The notes: generated from the sequence alone by a model not told the origin. A stretch of DNA of 10,560 nucleotides from Chloroflexota bacterium (GCA_005880055.1 VBJS01000047.1:15826-26385), one strand, 5' to 3'. Positions 1 through 6,005 are shown, numbered from the stretch's first letter. Numbers and translations: made by a program.

Positions 1-674
1 GGCATTACCGGCGCCTGTGTCGCTGCGATCCGCAACGCAGTTCCGCTTGCCGCTGCTATCTCGTAAGCATGCCCCAGCAGGCCAAACCCGGTCACGTCCG
101 TGAGTGCGTGCGCGCCCACCTCCCGCGCGATGTGCGAGGCGTGCCGGTTTAGCGCCGTCATGCTTTCCACCGCTGCCCGCAGGTCATCCGGCGAGGCCTT
201 GTCGCGCATCGCAGCTGTGGTCACGATGCCCGTCCCCAGCGGCTTCGTCAGATACAACAGGTCGCCCGGTTGCGCACCGGCCTTCGTCATTACCCGCTCC
301 GGGTGCACCAGTCCCAGCACCGCCAGCCCATACTTCGGCTCAGCGTCGATGATCGTATGGCCGCCGGCGATGACACCGCCCGCCTCCCGCACCTTCTCCG
401 ACCCGCCGCGCAGTATCCCGGCGATCGTCTGCGCCTCCATGTCCTCAGGGAAGGCTGCGATGTTCAGGGCAAGCACCACCTCGCCGCCCATCGCGTAGAC
501 GCATTGGCCGCAGAAATAGCGCCGTAATCGTACGGCTCGTCGACGAGAGGCGCGAAGAAGTCGACCGTCAGCACGATCGCCTGCTCGTCATTCAGGCGGT
601 AGACGGCGGCATCGTCCGGCGTATCCAGGCCGACGAGTAGGTCAGGATGGCGGTCCGGAATGTTCTCTGACAGG

Positions 675-721
675 TAACGCAGGACCTGCGTTAGGGCTTC
701 AGCGCCGGCCTTGCCGGCTCA
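675..721 (-). promoter_or_regulatory. Candidate bacterial SECIS element of selD
   Basis: Directly downstream of the TGA on the minus strand, TAACGCAG (693-686) and CTGCGTTA (682-675) form a perfect 8-bp stem with a 3-base loop GTC. The loop starts with G and lies 33 bases after the TGA. Known bacterial SECIS elements, which bind SelB, have a small apical loop with a G in its first two positions about 16-37 bases from the UGA, so this fits. Folding in vivo is inferred. Confidence 0.65.
719..721 (-). other. Selenocysteine codon (TGA) in selD, residue 17
   Basis: The TGA sits 16 codons after a strong start. SelD homology begins again directly behind it, with Ala-Gly-Lys and a helix that aligns residue for residue with the E. 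coli segment after Cys17. As a stop codon it would leave a meaningless 16-residue peptide. In the family this position is the catalytic Cys or Sec. Confidence 0.82.
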
Positions 722-774
722 ACCCGCACACGAGGCCAGCGCGGTCAACCGCTCGCGCTTCGCAGCCATCGAGT

Positions 775-780
775 CTCCTT
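775..780 (-). promoter_or_regulatory. Ribosome binding site of selD
   Basis: AAGGAG on the minus strand, 5 bases before the ATG at 769. It fixes the start, and so places the TGA at codon 17. Confidence 0.75.
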
Positions 781-807
781 TCGCGGCGCTAACTACACCG
801 CGCCCTC

Positions 808-813
808 AGTATA
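808..813 (-). promoter_or_regulatory. Possible -10 box of selD
   Basis: TATACT on the minus strand, 38 bases before the selD ATG. It leaves a normal 5' leader with a Shine-Dalgarno site. I see no good -35 hexamer at 16-18 bases. Confidence 0.4.
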
Positions 814-975
814 TCGCCGCGGTACATCGCGGCCTTCCCAAAGCGCATGGGTCAGACCGTGCGTTACCCGCCGCTTGCTTCGGCTCGGCGCCTCGCGCGC
901 AGCGCCGGGCCACTTGCCGGTGACCACTCAGTCTGACGGGCGGTGCAGCCATACCTGACGGCCCGCCCGCTGGGC

Positions 976-981
976 TATAAG
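976..981 (+). promoter_or_regulatory. -10 box for nth, leaderless type
   Basis: TATAAG ends 8 bases before the nth ATG at 990, so transcription should start at or next to the start codon. There is no Shine-Dalgarno sequence. A weak -35 (CCTGAC, 954-959) lies 16 bases upstream. Confidence 0.5.
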
Positions 982-989
982 CTAATCGC

Positions 990-1691
990 ATGCCCCGTCG
1001 CGCTCCCGTCAAAACCCTCGCCCCTGGCGAGTTCGTCGCCCGCCTCTCAGGTCTCTACGGCGAGCCCGTCTGGCGTCCGCACGGCGACCCTATCACGGAG
1101 CTTGTCCTCACCATCCTCTCCCAGAACACCTCAGACGCTAACTCCGGCCGCGCCTTCATGCGGCTGCGGCAGCGGTTCCCGGCGTGGGGATCCCTCGTCG
1201 AGGCGCCTCTCGGGGAGATCCAAGAGGCAATATCCGTCGGGGGCCTGGCCAAGCAGAAGGCGCCCCGCATCAAGGCGTCGCTGCGGGCGATCGTCGAGAA
1301 GCGCAACTCTCTAGGCCTGGACTTCCTGGCCGATCTTCCGCTGGCTGAAGCCAAGCAATGGTTACGAGACCTGAACGGTGTGGGCCCTAAGACCGCCGCC
1401 TGTGTCCTCATGTTTGCGCTGGGACGGCCGGCGCTGCCGGTCGATACGCACGTGCACCGCGTGGCTCAGCGCCTGGGCCTGGTTCCCGCTGGCGCAAGCG
1501 CTGAACAGGCACACGACATCCTCGAAGCCATCGTACAGCCCGAGGAGATATACGCATTCCACATCTCGCTGATCAAGCACGGCCGCCGCCTCTGCCGGGC
1601 CCAGCGCCCGCTTTGCAGGCGCTGTCCGCTGCTCAACGGATGCCCGGCGGGCCAAAGCTTCCTCGTCTCTGGGACTGCCGCAAATTCTTGA
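990..1691 (+). CDS. nth: Endonuclease III-family DNA glycosylase/AP lyase
   Basis: Base excision repair enzyme that removes oxidised pyrimidines and cuts the strand at the abasic site. It has 233 residues, near the usual 210-230. The N-terminal helical part (ITELVLTILSQNTSDANS, residues 35-52) is typical. The helix-hairpin-helix LNGVGPKTA (128-136) carries the catalytic Lys134, and the catalytic Asp152 lies in PVDTHVHRV. Near the C terminus Cys202, Cys209, Cys212 and Cys218 give the C-x6-C-x2-C-x5-C ligand set of the [4Fe-4S] cluster. The start at 990 is chosen because a TATAAG box lies just upstream, as for other apparently leaderless genes here. It is divergent from selD. The lysyl oxidase gene 86 bases downstream has its own promoter, so nth is probably monocistronic. 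Confidence 0.95.
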   Translation: MPRRAPVKTLAPGEFVARLSGLYGEPVWRPHGDPITELVLTILSQNTSDANSGRAFMRLRQRFPAWGSLVEAPLGEIQEAISVGGLAKQKAPRIKASLRAIVEKRNSLGLDFLADLPLAEAKQWLRDLNGVGPKTAACVLMFALGRPALPVDTHVHRVAQRLGLVPAGASAEQAHDILEAIVQPEEIYAFHISLIKHGRRLCRAQRPLCRRCPLLNGCPAGQSFLVSGTAANS

Positions 1692-1740
1692 CCCCTTATA
1701 GCAACTTCTTCTTTAGCAGAATTTTCTAACGGGTTACCCA

Positions 1741-1770
1741 TTGTCTCACCGAGCTCGGTGATTGTAGACT
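1741..1770 (+). promoter_or_regulatory. Promoter of the lysyl-oxidase-like gene, leaderless type
   Basis: TTGTCT (1741-1746) and TAGACT (1765-1770) are spaced by 18 bases. The -10 box ends 7 bases before the ATG at 1778, and no Shine-Dalgarno site is present. Confidence 0.5.
1746..1761 (+). promoter_or_regulatory. 16-bp perfect palindrome between -35 and -10 (candidate operator)
   Basis: TCACCGAGCTCGGTGA equals its own reverse complement and fills most of the promoter spacer of the downstream secreted copper enzyme. No T-run follows, so it does not look like a terminator. The position suits a dimeric regulator, either a repressor or a MerR-like spacer activator. Which one binds is unknown. 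Confidence 0.5.
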
Positions 1771-1777
1771 CCGGCGC

Positions 1778-2530
1778 ATGAACCGAATTCCCGTCGTCAT
1801 TGCCACGCCTGTCCTCGCGTACCTCGTTGTCCACCTGCTCTTTCTTGCATCTGCTACGCAAGCCGGCAATCCCGGCACGCCGCATTACCCGGACCTGCAG
1901 ACGCTACCTCCAAACTCTTTCCATGTGCAACGCGACTCCAAGACGGGCGCCCGGACCCTGTTTTTCTCTAACACCATCGCCAACCTCGGCCAGGGCCCGC
2001 TGCGCGTGCGGCCGGTGAATAATGCGACTACCGGCACCACCGACGCCTACCAGCAGGTGTTGACACACGACGCCAATGGCAACTGGTATCTCTACGCCGA
2101 GACCAAGGTCGGGACATTTGTCTTCCACCCGGCCCACAATCACTGGCACTTTGAGGACTTTGCACTCTACGAGCTTCGGGATGTGGCTGCCGACGGTTCC
2201 ATCGGCGCTAATGTCATCACCAGTAGCAGCAAGATCTCCTTCTGCATGACGGATAGCTACTCTGTGGACAACAGCCTTGAGCACTACTCGCCGCGGACCT
2301 ATGTCACCTGCAGCCAGAATGACCTCCAGGGTATATCGGTGGGTTGGGCTGATATCTACGGCTGGAGCTTGCCCGGCCAGAGCCTGGATGTTTCGAACAT
2401 TCCCAACGGCACTTACTGGCTGGTCTCGACGGCAGACCCGGACAACCTCATCGCCGAAACGAATGACGCCAACAACACCGGGGCGGTGAAGATCCAGATC
2501 CGCGGGAACAACGTTAAGGTCGTCAAGTAA
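1778..2530 (+). CDS. Secreted lysyl-oxidase-like copper amine oxidase
   Basis: The protein has 250 residues with a signal peptide (hydrophobic 5-25, likely cut after SATQA, about residue 29). The core matches the lysyl oxidase family. HNHWH (120-124) gives the copper ligands His120, His122 and His124, matching His-x-His-x-His in human LOX. KISFCMTD (152-159) aligns with KASFCLED, so Lys152 matches the cofactor lysine. DIYGW puts Tyr194 at the cofactor tyrosine. IPNGTYWL...AETNDANNTG matches the human segment V-K-P-G-N-Y-I-L...PESDYTNN. Cys156 and Cys178 may form a disulfide. The family oxidises peptidyl lysine or primary amines to aldehydes using copper and lysine tyrosylquinone. The substrate here is unknown; envelope protein crosslinking or amine use are possibilities. 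Family assignment is firm, activity is inferred. Confidence 0.88.
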   Translation: MNRIPVVIATPVLAYLVVHLLFLASATQAGNPGTPHYPDLQTLPPNSFHVQRDSKTGARTLFFSNTIANLGQGPLRVRPVNNATTGTTDAYQQVLTHDANGNWYLYAETKVGTFVFHPAHNHWHFEDFALYELRDVAADGSIGANVITSSSKISFCMTDSYSVDNSLEHYSPRTYVTCSQNDLQGISVGWADIYGWSLPGQSLDVSNIPNGTYWLVSTADPDNLIAETNDANNTGAVKIQIRGNNVKVVK

Positions 2531-2580
2531 AGAGTAGCCATTTCGGCGGCGAAGCCAGCGCGGTTGGGATCGCTGTTGGC

Positions 2581-2609
2581 TTGACATCACTTCTCGCACG
2601 CCATACCGT
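2581..2609 (+). promoter_or_regulatory. Promoter of the arg leader and operon
   Basis: A perfect TTGACA (2581-2586) is followed after 17 bases by a weaker TACCGT (2604-2609). TATACG (2609-2614) is a better -10 match but the spacer would be 22. Either places transcription start at or just before the leader ATG at 2619. I found no convincing ArgR operator around it. Confidence 0.6.
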
Positions 2610-2618
2610 ATACGCATC

Positions 2619-2693
2619 ATGACTCTGGCGTTTCGCAGTGCGTGGCGGCGACCCCGAAGCACTCGTGTGGGGTTTGCCCGCGCACGCCCTTAA
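2619..2693 (+). CDS. Arginine-rich leader peptide of the arg operon (24 codons)
   Basis: The ORF runs from ATG (2619) to TAA (2691-2693). It encodes 24 residues, seven of them Arg (positions 6, 10, 11, 13, 16, 21, 23; codons CGC, CGG, CGA, CGA, CGT, CGC, CGC), with a tandem Arg-Arg at 10-11. It lies just after a TTGACA promoter and before a terminator hairpin in front of argC, the arrangement of trp, his or leu leader peptides with arginine as the sensed residue. There is no Shine-Dalgarno site, so translation is probably leaderless. Codons 17-20 (GTG GGG TTT GCC) contain the segment that can pair with the terminator's 5' arm; the tandem Arg codons lie 16-21 bases before it, a distance that would let a stalled ribosome leave it free. 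I infer this role from layout alone. Arg is also common in shadow ORFs of GC-rich DNA, so conservation in relatives is the test. Confidence 0.68.
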   Translation: MTLAFRSAWRRPRSTRVGFARARP

Positions 2694-2736
2694 ACGGCTG
2701 CGCCGGCCGGGATCAAGCGTTTCAATCAAGCCCCAC
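2667..2736 (+). promoter_or_regulatory. Antiterminator pairing of the arg attenuator
   Basis: GTGGGGTTTG (2667-2676) can pair with CAAGCCCCAC (2727-2736) over 10 continuous base pairs with one G-U wobble. This takes away the 5' arm of the terminator. The first segment copies the terminator 3' arm (GTGGGG-CGA-TTTG, 2747-2759) apart from three bases. It can itself be sequestered in a local hairpin 2665-2685 (GTGTGGGG with CCC-G-CGCAC, loop TTTG) or by ACCCC (2651-2655). Such mutually exclusive folds are the mark of an attenuator. Confidence 0.6.
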
Positions 2737-2762
2737 CGCTCAAACGGTGGGGCGATTTGATT
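2724..2762 (+). terminator. Attenuator terminator hairpin upstream of argC
   Basis: GCCCCACCG (2730-2738) and CGGTGGGGC (2745-2753) form a perfect 9-bp stem with a 6-base loop. After a 3-base bulge the outer AATCAA/TTGATT extends it by six pairs. The U-rich GATTTGATTTG follows directly. It lies after the leader ORF stop and 47 bases before argC, where termination would silence the whole operon. Confidence 0.7.
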
Positions 2763-2775
2763 TGACGGGCGGGCG

Positions 2776-2793
2776 ATGAACAAGAGACGGTGA
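2776..2793 (+). other. Minimal ORF Met-Asn-Lys-Arg-Arg before argC
   Basis: ATG AAC AAG AGA CGG TGA ends 2 bases before the argC ribosome binding site (AGGAG, 2796-2800). A ribosome slowed at its two Arg codons would cover that site. It may be chance; no clear ribosome binding site precedes it. Confidence 0.25.
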
Positions 2794-2795
2794 TT

Positions 2796-2800
2796 AGGAG
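2796..2800 (+). promoter_or_regulatory. Ribosome binding site of argC
   Basis: AGGAG, 9 bases before the ATG at 2810, supports that start. Confidence 0.75.
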
Positions 2801-2809
2801 AAACACCGG

Positions 2810-3862
2810 ATGATCAAAGTCGGCATTATGAACGTGACCGGATACGCAGGTGGGGAGCTCGCCCGCCTGCTCTATTCCCACCCGGAGACGCGTTTGACCA
2901 GCGTGACCGGCCGCTCGGAAGCAGGCAAGCGGCTGGCCGATGTCTTTCCGCATCTCGCATGCTATGAGCTTAAGATTGCACCGGAGCTCGATTTGGTCGA
3001 CTTCGTCTACTCGGCGCTGCCTCACGCTGCTAGTGCTGAGGCTGTCGCTCCGCTGGTCCGGGCGGGCGTTCCCGTTGTCGACATCAGTGCCGACTTTCGC
3101 CTCCGTGACCCGGCCGAATACGCCGCTTGGTATGGTGTCGAGCACCCGGCGCCAGACCTGCTTCAGCAGGCAGTCTATGGCTTAACAGAGCTCAATCGGG
3201 CGCCCGTACAGCATGGCAGGCTCGTCGCCAATCCGGGCTGCTACCCGGAGGCGGCCCTCCTCGCCCTTGCGCCTGCTGCTAACGCAGGCGTCATTGAGCA
3301 CGACGTAGTTATTGATTCGAAGTCCGGGGTAACCGGTGCCGGACGCGGCCTTTCCCTTACGACTCACCTGGGGGAGGCGGGCGAGAGTGTTTCCGCCTAT
3401 GGGCTCTCCGGCCACCGTCACCTGCCGGAGATCGTGCAGGAACTGGCTAAATGCTTCCCGCCCGTCGAGGCGCCACAGCCCGTTCATCCGAGAGTCACCT
3501 TTACGCCGCACCTCGTCCCCATAACGCGCGGTATCCTCTCCACTTGTTACGCGCCGCTTACGCCGGCCTGGGCCGCCGAAAACCGGGAGCCGGGCAAAGC
3601 CATACGCTCGCTCTACGAGGAGTTCTATGCTGGCGAACCCTTCGTTCGTGTCACGGATGCGCCGCCGGCCACCAAGCACACAAGAGGAAGTAACATGTGC
3701 CTGGTTTATCCCACGGTAGATGAGCGTGCACGGCGACTTGTGGTGGTCAGCGTGCTCGACAACCTGGTGAAGGGGGCAGCCGGCCAGGCGATCCAGAACA
3801 TGAACGCCATGCTCGGCCTCCCAGAAACGCTGGGCCTCGACATGCCGGCGGTGTACCCGTGA
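2810..3862 (+). CDS. argC: N-acetyl-gamma-glutamyl-phosphate reductase
   Basis: Third step of ornithine synthesis: NADPH-dependent reduction of N-acetylglutamyl phosphate to the semialdehyde in the cytosol. It has 350 residues, the normal length of the long (type 1) ArgC. The nucleotide-binding start (GIMNVTGYAGGELARLL, residues 5-21) and VTGRSEAGK (32-40) are typical. Cys144 in ANPGCYP is the catalytic cysteine. DSKSGVTGAGRG (169-180) and YGLSGHRHLPEI (197-208) supply the conserved active-site region with its histidine. The C-terminal KGAAGQAIQNMN closes the family pattern. It is the first structural gene after the attenuator leader, with a good AGGAG site. argJ follows after 43 bases. Confidence 0.98.
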   Translation: MIKVGIMNVTGYAGGELARLLYSHPETRLTSVTGRSEAGKRLADVFPHLACYELKIAPELDLVDFVYSALPHAASAEAVAPLVRAGVPVVDISADFRLRDPAEYAAWYGVEHPAPDLLQQAVYGLTELNRAPVQHGRLVANPGCYPEAALLALAPAANAGVIEHDVVIDSKSGVTGAGRGLSLTTHLGEAGESVSAYGLSGHRHLPEIVQELAKCFPPVEAPQPVHPRVTFTPHLVPITRGILSTCYAPLTPAWAAENREPGKAIRSLYEEFYAGEPFVRVTDAPPATKHTRGSNMCLVYPTVDERARRLVVVSVLDNLVKGAAGQAIQNMNAMLGLPETLGLDMPAVYP

Positions 3863-3905
3863 AACATTTCGCGTCTACCACGGCGGCCAGTCAGGTTGCC
3901 TCCTA

Positions 3906-5117
3906 ATGCAGGAATTGCAGGTACTGGAGCAAGGGACGGTGACCACCCCGCGAGGATTCACTGCCGGCGCTGTGCACGTCGGCGTCCGTAGCGATTGGGA
4001 GAAGCTTGATGTCGGCATTCTTGCCTCGGATGTCCCCTGCGCCGCCGCCGCCGCCAGTACACGCAACCGGGTGCCCGGCGCTTCGCTCGTCATCAGCCGC
4101 AAACACCTTGCGTCCGGGCGCGCCCAGGCTGTGGTCGCGAACGCCGGATGCGCAAACGCTGCCACAGGCAAGCGCGGCCTGGACGATGCGGTGCGCCTGG
4201 CCCAACTCGCCGGCCAGAAGCTCGGAATCGATGCTCATCTGGTGGTTGTGGCTTCCACCGGCGTCATCGGTACCTACCTTCCCATGGATCGAATGGCTCC
4301 GGGCATCGGGAAGATTAGCCTATCGTCAGACGGCGGATTGGACTTCGCGAAGGCTATCATGACGACCGATACGCGCCCCAAACACGTCGCTGTGCGCTCC
4401 CGGGATTGGAGCATTGGGGGCGTGGTTAAGGGGGTGGGGATGATCCATCCGAACATGGCGACAATGCTCTGCTTCATGACGACCGATGCAGCGGTTTCAC
4501 AGCCATTCCTCCAATCGGCCCTCGCCGCTGCAGTTGAAGACTCCTTTAACATGATCGACGTCGATAGCGATACCAGCCCGGACGATATCGCGGTCGTAAT
4601 GGCAAACGGTCTCGCCCAAGGCGACGAAATCGATTCTTCTGACCCCCAGGCCCGGCTTTTCTCCGCAGCTCTCGCGCAGGTCTGCGTCCATCTGGCCAAA
4701 GCGATGGTTGCCGATGCCGAGGGCGCCACGAAGGTCATCGAGGCGCGCGTGGAAGGCGCCGCCTCCCGCGAGGACGCCCGCAGTGCCGCTCGCGCCGTCA
4801 TCAGCTCGCTGGGGGTCAAGACCGCGGTCTACGGGCGAGATCCCAACTGGGGACGCATACTCTCCGCCATCGGCAACAGCGGCGCTCGGGTGGAGGAGGA
4901 ACTCGTCAAGCTGTTCGTCGCCACTCCCGACGGCGGCGAGCTGCAGCTATTCGATGGCGTACCTGTGGAAGTAGATCCCGCGCTGGCCAAAAGCTGCCTG
5001 GTCCCTGCTGATATCAGGTTCCGCGCCCACCTGGGCCTCGGCGCCGGCGCTGCCACCGCCTGGGGCAGCGACCTGACCGAGAACTACGTGCGGCTGAACA
5101 GCGAGTACACAACATGA
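3906..5117 (+). CDS. argJ: Bifunctional glutamate N-acetyltransferase / ornithine acetyltransferase
   Basis: ArgJ moves the acetyl group from N-acetylornithine to glutamate (the acetyl cycle) and in bifunctional forms also uses acetyl-CoA, so no argA or argE is required. It has 403 residues. The precursor cuts itself at Ala185-Thr186 in KGVGMIHPNMATML; Thr186 becomes the nucleophile of the beta chain. STGVIG (117-122) forms the oxyanion hole. The usual NSGNANACTG reads NAGCANAATG (79-88), with Cys moved. TTDTRPK (153-159), YGRDPNWGRI and the C-terminal DLTENYVRLNSEYTT are characteristic. No good Shine-Dalgarno site precedes the ATG, so it may rely on coupling to argC. The stop overlaps the argB start by 4 bases (ATGA). 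Whether it has the acetyl-CoA activity cannot be read from sequence alone. Confidence 0.97.
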   Translation: MQELQVLEQGTVTTPRGFTAGAVHVGVRSDWEKLDVGILASDVPCAAAAASTRNRVPGASLVISRKHLASGRAQAVVANAGCANAATGKRGLDDAVRLAQLAGQKLGIDAHLVVVASTGVIGTYLPMDRMAPGIGKISLSSDGGLDFAKAIMTTDTRPKHVAVRSRDWSIGGVVKGVGMIHPNMATMLCFMTTDAAVSQPFLQSALAAAVEDSFNMIDVDSDTSPDDIAVVMANGLAQGDEIDSSDPQARLFSAALAQVCVHLAKAMVADAEGATKVIEARVEGAASREDARSAARAVISSLGVKTAVYGRDPNWGRILSAIGNSGARVEEELVKLFVATPDGGELQLFDGVPVEVDPALAKSCLVPADIRFRAHLGLGAGAATAWGSDLTENYVRLNSEYTT

Positions 5118-5929
5118 CAGAGCAAGGACAGCTATCACCGCAACTCGGCGAGATTATCGTCGTCAAGATTGGCGGCGCCATCCTGGGCACCCGCGATTCT
5201 ACGGTCGAAGATATAGTCGAGCTTCATCGTCGGAGCTTCTGGCCCGTGGTGATTCACGGCGGTGGCCTCTTGATCAGTGAGTGGCTGACGCGTCATAACG
5301 TTCCCACGCGCTTCGAGCGCGGCCTCCGCGTGACCGACGAGGAATCGCTCCGGGTAGTCGTTGCCGTCCTCGCCGGGCTCGTCAACAAACAGATCGTTGC
5401 TGCCATCCAGGCTGCCGGCGAGCCCGCCGTGGGCCTCTCGGGCGCCGACGGCGGGATGTTCCACTGCCGCCTGGCCGGCGAGAACCTGGGCTTCGTCGGC
5501 GATATTGTGAGCGTCGATCCCGGCCCTTTGGCGCGCGTCCTGCTGGCCGGCGTCATACCAGTACTGGCCCCTATTGGCGTTCTTTGGGAGGATGACCGTC
5601 CCACGGCTCAGCTCCTGAACATCAACGCCGATACAGCGGCAGGCGTGATCGCGTCCGTCCTTGGCGCGCGCTGGCTAGCCTTCCTTACCGATGTCCCGGG
5701 CGTCAAGTCCGCGTCCGGCGAAGTCATTCCCCATCTCACAGCCGAGGAAGCGGCCGGGCTCATCGCCGACGAAACCATACAGGGCGGTATGATACCCAAG
5801 GTTGAAGCCTGCCTCACCGCAGCCGAAACCGGAACGCAAAGCGTCGTCTTGGGAACCGATCAGCCCGGCGCATTGTTGACGGTGGTCGCCGGAAAGCCGG
5901 CAGGCACAATCGTGGGCGGGGGAACGTAA
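5114..5929 (+). CDS. argB: Acetylglutamate kinase
   Basis: Second step of ornithine synthesis, phosphorylating N-acetylglutamate with ATP. It has 271 residues of the amino acid kinase fold. VVKIGG (16-21) contains Lys18, VIHGGG (46-51) is the glycine-rich loop, and Arg72 lies in GLRVTD. Asn169 and Asp173 lie in LLNINADTAAG, and Lys229 in GGMIPKVEAC; Lys18, Asp173 and Lys229 match catalytic residues Lys8, Asp162 and Lys217 of the E. coli enzyme. The N terminus is only 15 residues before the first strand and shows no arginine-binding helix, as in arginine-insensitive kinases; this is a judgement from length and motif. It starts inside the argJ stop (ATGA), so the two are translationally coupled. 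An 87-base spacer that may be structured follows before argD. Confidence 0.97.
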   Translation: MTEQGQLSPQLGEIIVVKIGGAILGTRDSTVEDIVELHRRSFWPVVIHGGGLLISEWLTRHNVPTRFERGLRVTDEESLRVVVAVLAGLVNKQIVAAIQAAGEPAVGLSGADGGMFHCRLAGENLGFVGDIVSVDPGPLARVLLAGVIPVLAPIGVLWEDDRPTAQLLNINADTAAGVIASVLGARWLAFLTDVPGVKSASGEVIPHLTAEEAAGLIADETIQGGMIPKVEACLTAAETGTQSVVLGTDQPGALLTVVAGKPAGTIVGGGT

Positions 5930-5932
5930 CGG

Positions 5933-6002
5933 GGCCGGCTTGCGCTTCGCCCTTACTTCGGCGACTCGCGTCGTGCTACGGTCAGGGGCGGCGAAACCGG
6001 CC
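5933..6002 (+). other. Structured spacer between argB and argD
   Basis: Two nested inverted repeats frame the spacer: GGCCGG (5933-5938) with CCGGCC (5997-6002), and inside it TTCGCC (5946-5951) with GGCGAA (5990-5995). A small CGAC-TCGC-GTCG hairpin lies within. It ends 3 bases before the argD ribosome binding site. It may be an RNA stability or translation element; function is unknown. Confidence 0.35.
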
Positions 6003-6005
6003 ACC

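Larger units (their letters stand above)
1..769 (-). pseudogene. selD: Selenide, water dikinase (selenophosphate synthetase), Sec-type; 3' end off the window, frame broken internally
   Basis: SelD makes selenophosphate from selenide and ATP, the selenium donor for selenocysteine and selenouridine. The start ATG (769-767) follows a good AAGGAG site (780-775). Residue 17 is an in-frame TGA (721-719), and Lys20 follows at the spacing of Cys17/Lys20 in the E. coli enzyme, so I read TGA as selenocysteine. Homology continues through VGLDTPDDAAVY, LTVDFFAPLVDEPYDYG and AANA. At 501/500 the frame then shifts: the expected A-L-S-D-V-Y-A-M-G-G reads A-V-Y-A-M-G-G, as if 10 bases were missing, and the original frame soon stops. 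The shifted frame stays open to base 1 with clear SelD motifs (AGGHTIIDAEPKYGLAV, LTKPLGTGIVTTA, LTDVTGFGLLGHAYEI). About 255 of roughly 345 residues are present. The lost Asp is an ATP/metal ligand in the family. This is either a real frameshift or a sequence error; the rest of the gene shows no decay. Identity is very secure, intactness is not. Confidence 0.9.

Noticed and set aside
100..527. Plus-strand open frames of 82 to 132 codons over the selD region
   Set aside because: They lie opposite clear SelD motifs on the minus strand and look like GC-driven shadows.
850..940. tRNA gene (such as selC) near selD
   Set aside because: No T-loop consensus, no matching acceptor and anticodon stems on either strand.
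1904..2662. 252-codon open frame on the minus strand opposite the lysyl oxidase gene
   Set aside because: Shadow of the plus-strand gene: no domain motif, while the plus frame has full family signatures and a signal peptide.
2581..2809. T-box riboswitch or ArgR operator as explanation of the arg leader
   Set aside because: I see no T-box antiterminator motif (TGGNACC) and no convincing pair of ArgR half-sites; the Arg-codon ORF and competing helices explain the layout better.
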